Shown: positions 62,343 to 64,000 of the stretch, in pieces
Numbering within the stretch: position 1 is the first letter of the stretch
How the letters are laid out: each line of letters begins with the position of its first letter
Notes under the pieces: generated by a model
What the model saw: the letters and a program-made list of their open reading frames with translations, nothing else
Database searches by the model: none
Told to the model about the DNA's origin: nothing
Position numbers and translations under genes: made by a program
Assembly: GCF_002368335.1 (NCBI RefSeq)
Contig: NZ_AP018288.1
Coordinates: forward strand, 5,783,059 to 5,847,058
Source of the DNA: Nostoc sp. NIES-4103
GTDB lineage: Bacteria; Cyanobacteriota; Cyanobacteriia; Cyanobacteriales; Nostocaceae
DNA length: 64,000 bases
Reading direction: 5' to 3'

Positions 62343-63948
62343 CAGTAAAAGACCTCAGAATAGGAAAGACATAGGTTATAGGGGCGCGTTCTTCCACTTT
62401 GACTCGCACAACGGTGGTAGTTCCAGAAGAAATTTTCATTTTGGGGCCAGCGGAAGAAGACCACTTGTAGCCGCTAAAAGTCTGGGAATCCAATTCTAAG
62501 TCACCGTATACTTGGATAACTCCATCCTGCTTGTCCGATACCAAACCTGATACTACCTCTGAATTACCCACTATGCTAGCAGCAGCCTCTTTAGTGATGG
62601 GAAACCCAGAGATACTGGTAGTGGTGCCAACAATACCGCCAAAGCGTTCCCGCTTCACGGTTTGAGGAGTAACTTGTAGGTTCATCCCAGTTTGAATTTT
62701 TTTACCATCTGCTACTGGAAAATAGGTAATACTAACTAACTTTCCTGATGAATTTTCCGCTTCAATATTTCCTAAACGGGTTCCTGCACTGATAACTTGT
62801 CCAGGGGTGACGGTAATTTCTAAAATCTTTCCTGTATATTGACTGATAATTTCACTGTTATTGCTCAGCTCTAGTTCTAGTCTAGCAATTTCCCGTTTGA
62901 CTTCTTGAAGTTCGTTTTTTCTGCTAGTTGAATCTTGCAAATTTTGTTTAGCGAGATTAGCTTCTTGCCTATCCAAATCTTTTAAAGTAGCACGTTGTTG
63001 GGAAATCTCATTGAGATTTTTTAAATAAGCGTCTTGAGCATTAGCTTCTTCAAAATCTAATTTTTTTAATTCAGCAAGGTTAGTTGCTATTTCATTTTGA
63101 TTATTGATATATCTTTCTTGTGTATCGCTGCTTTTTACGTCTAAATCTTTGCGTTCAATTTCTAATTGTGCAATTTCTTCGCTTTTTTTTAAGTATTCAT
63201 TTTGAATATCATAAAATTGATATTGTGTAATCACATTTTGCTGTAATAAACGTTTATAAGCCTTGACTTTTCCATTGAGTACAGTAAGTTGATCTTTCGC
63301 GGCTTGAATACGTTGAGTCAAGCTTCTAGATTGCTGAGTCAGAGATTCTTGACTCTTTTGTTTCAGCACAGGAGTTAATGCTTGCAGTTCTGTAATTCGT
63401 TGCTGAATTTGCAGGCGTTGTTTTTGAATTGATTCATAATTTTTACTTTTCAATACAGGAGTTAGGACTTGTAATTCCTGTATGCGTACAAGAGCATTTT
63501 GTCGTTGTTGCTGAATAGTATTTTTTTCACTCGTACTTCCTTGACCTTGAAGTGCGCTGACAGCTTGATCTTGTGTGGTCAATTCTGCCAGTTTAGCCTG
63601 CTGTTGTTGCAATTGCTTGTAAAGTTGCGCTTGGTCAAGAGTTGCTAAGACTTCTCCCTTTTTCACCACGTCCCCAACTTTCACATTCAAAGCAACTAAC
63701 TGTCCAGAACTTTTTGATTCTAAGGGTACAACTTTACGTGGGAAAATGAGTACTCCTTTGCCCTCAATTGTGATAGGGATACGTCCATAAATACTCCAAA
63801 CAACGCCTATGACTACAAAAGAACCCACAGCAACTAAAGGTAGCCAGCTTCTAGGGCTGACTACCTGCATTAGTTGGTCTAGTCTTTCAGGAGAAGATAA
63901 ACGTTCTACAGATTCTTTGCGAAAAAGGGCGCGTTTTTGGTCTAACAT
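62332..63948 (-). CDS. NHLM-type HlyD-like periplasmic adaptor (membrane fusion protein)
   Basis: A 538-residue adaptor for peptide export. One membrane helix near the N-terminus (about 35-56, LPLVAVGSFVVIGVVWSIYG) is followed by a lipoyl/barrel-sandwich half (VVPLESKSSGQLVALNVKVG and DVVKKGEVLATLDQAQL). A long coiled coil (about 110-365) comes next, then the second lipoyl half (YTGKILEITVTPGQVISAGT) and a beta-barrel tail. The coiled coil contains an internal duplication, IQELQVLTPVLKSKNYES and ITELQALTPVLKQKSQES. On the minus strand AAGGAG lies upstream of the ATG at 63948. It is the first gene of the visible operon; more genes may precede it beyond 64000. Confidence 0.9.
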   Translation of the reverse strand: MLDQKRALFRKESVERLSSPERLDQLMQVVSPRSWLPLVAVGSFVVIGVVWSIYGRIPITIEGKGVLIFPRKVVPLESKSSGQLVALNVKVGDVVKKGEVLATLDQAQLYKQLQQQQAKLAELTTQDQAVSALQGQGSTSEKNTIQQQRQNALVRIQELQVLTPVLKSKNYESIQKQRLQIQQRITELQALTPVLKQKSQESLTQQSRSLTQRIQAAKDQLTVLNGKVKAYKRLLQQNVITQYQFYDIQNEYLKKSEEIAQLEIERKDLDVKSSDTQERYINNQNEIATNLAELKKLDFEEANAQDAYLKNLNEISQQRATLKDLDRQEANLAKQNLQDSTSRKNELQEVKREIARLELELSNNSEIISQYTGKILEITVTPGQVISAGTRLGNIEAENSSGKLVSITYFPVADGKKIQTGMNLQVTPQTVKRERFGGIVGTTTSISGFPITKEAAASIVGNSEVVSGLVSDKQDGVIQVYGDLELDSQTFSGYKWSSSAGPKMKISSGTTTVVRVKVEERAPITYVFPILRSFTGVY

Positions 63949-64000
63949 TTTCTTTAAGTTAACGACTCCTTGCCTCGTTTAGTAGATGAGAAAACTTTTG

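Overview
The window comes from a filamentous cyanobacterium, most likely a heterocyst-forming Nostocales (Nostoc/Anabaena-like). The evidence is the many HIP1 octamers (GCGATCGC), the short tandem repeats (TGGGGAC, TAGGAGT and GTAATTC types) between genes, and the cyanobacterial markers psaM, gun4, a valyl-tRNA synthetase with an appended CAAD domain, and DUF2358. Genus or strain cannot be fixed from the sequence alone. No rRNA, tRNA, CRISPR array or intact insertion sequence was seen.

Layout. 1-8024: 5' part of icd, gun4 (chlorophyll synthesis), a UgpC/MalK-type sugar-importer ATPase, a retropepsin-like protein, mtnA (methionine salvage) and dxs (isoprenoid precursors). 8263-20432: envelope and housekeeping genes: an SLH protein, a processive-type GT2 glycosyltransferase, a BioD/DRTGG protein, a small Rossmann (LOG-like) protein, YajQ, a glutathione transferase, a TPR protein, the tiny psaM gene and a D-ribulose-kinase-like FGGY kinase. 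20472-26187: an accessory-looking stretch with an McrBC-type restriction pair, a GlcNAc-kinase-like/AmpG-like pair, and a GxxExxY gene bracketed by inverted repeats. 26250-35220: valS, two small unknowns, an AarF/ABC1 kinase, recN and a DEDD-type exonuclease. 35516-41692: two tandem paralogues of an unrecognised family with a nucleotidyltransferase-like motif, then an amidohydrolase and a NifS-like PLP enzyme. 42661-50805: a CDF cation transporter, an Ap4A phosphorylase, a Tat-exported phosphatase, a decayed ATPase/HNH (Septu- or retron-partner-like) locus, a small monooxygenase-fold gene and pcrA. 50806-56715: a repeat-rich zone with a tnpB remnant, then DUF2358, a GHL10 protein, an epoxide-hydrolase-like enzyme and an exported pentapeptide-repeat protein. 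57007-63948: a three-gene NHLM-type peptide export operon (HlyD-like adaptor, C39-peptidase ABC transporter, second ABC transporter); its precursor peptide and modifying enzymes are not in the window.

A theme of the window is repeat mobility. At least three families of short elements with terminal inverted repeats are present. Tandem repeats fill intergenic space and have entered coding sequence in frame (the UgpC-like ATPase and ValRS). They also form the 5' end of the GxxExxY gene and the leader of the phosphatase gene. The most promising leads for new biology are the McrB-like protein with an unrecognised N-terminal half, the tandem nucleotidyltransferase-like paralogues, the ATPase-HNH remnant, and the NHLM exporter whose cargo lies beyond the right edge.
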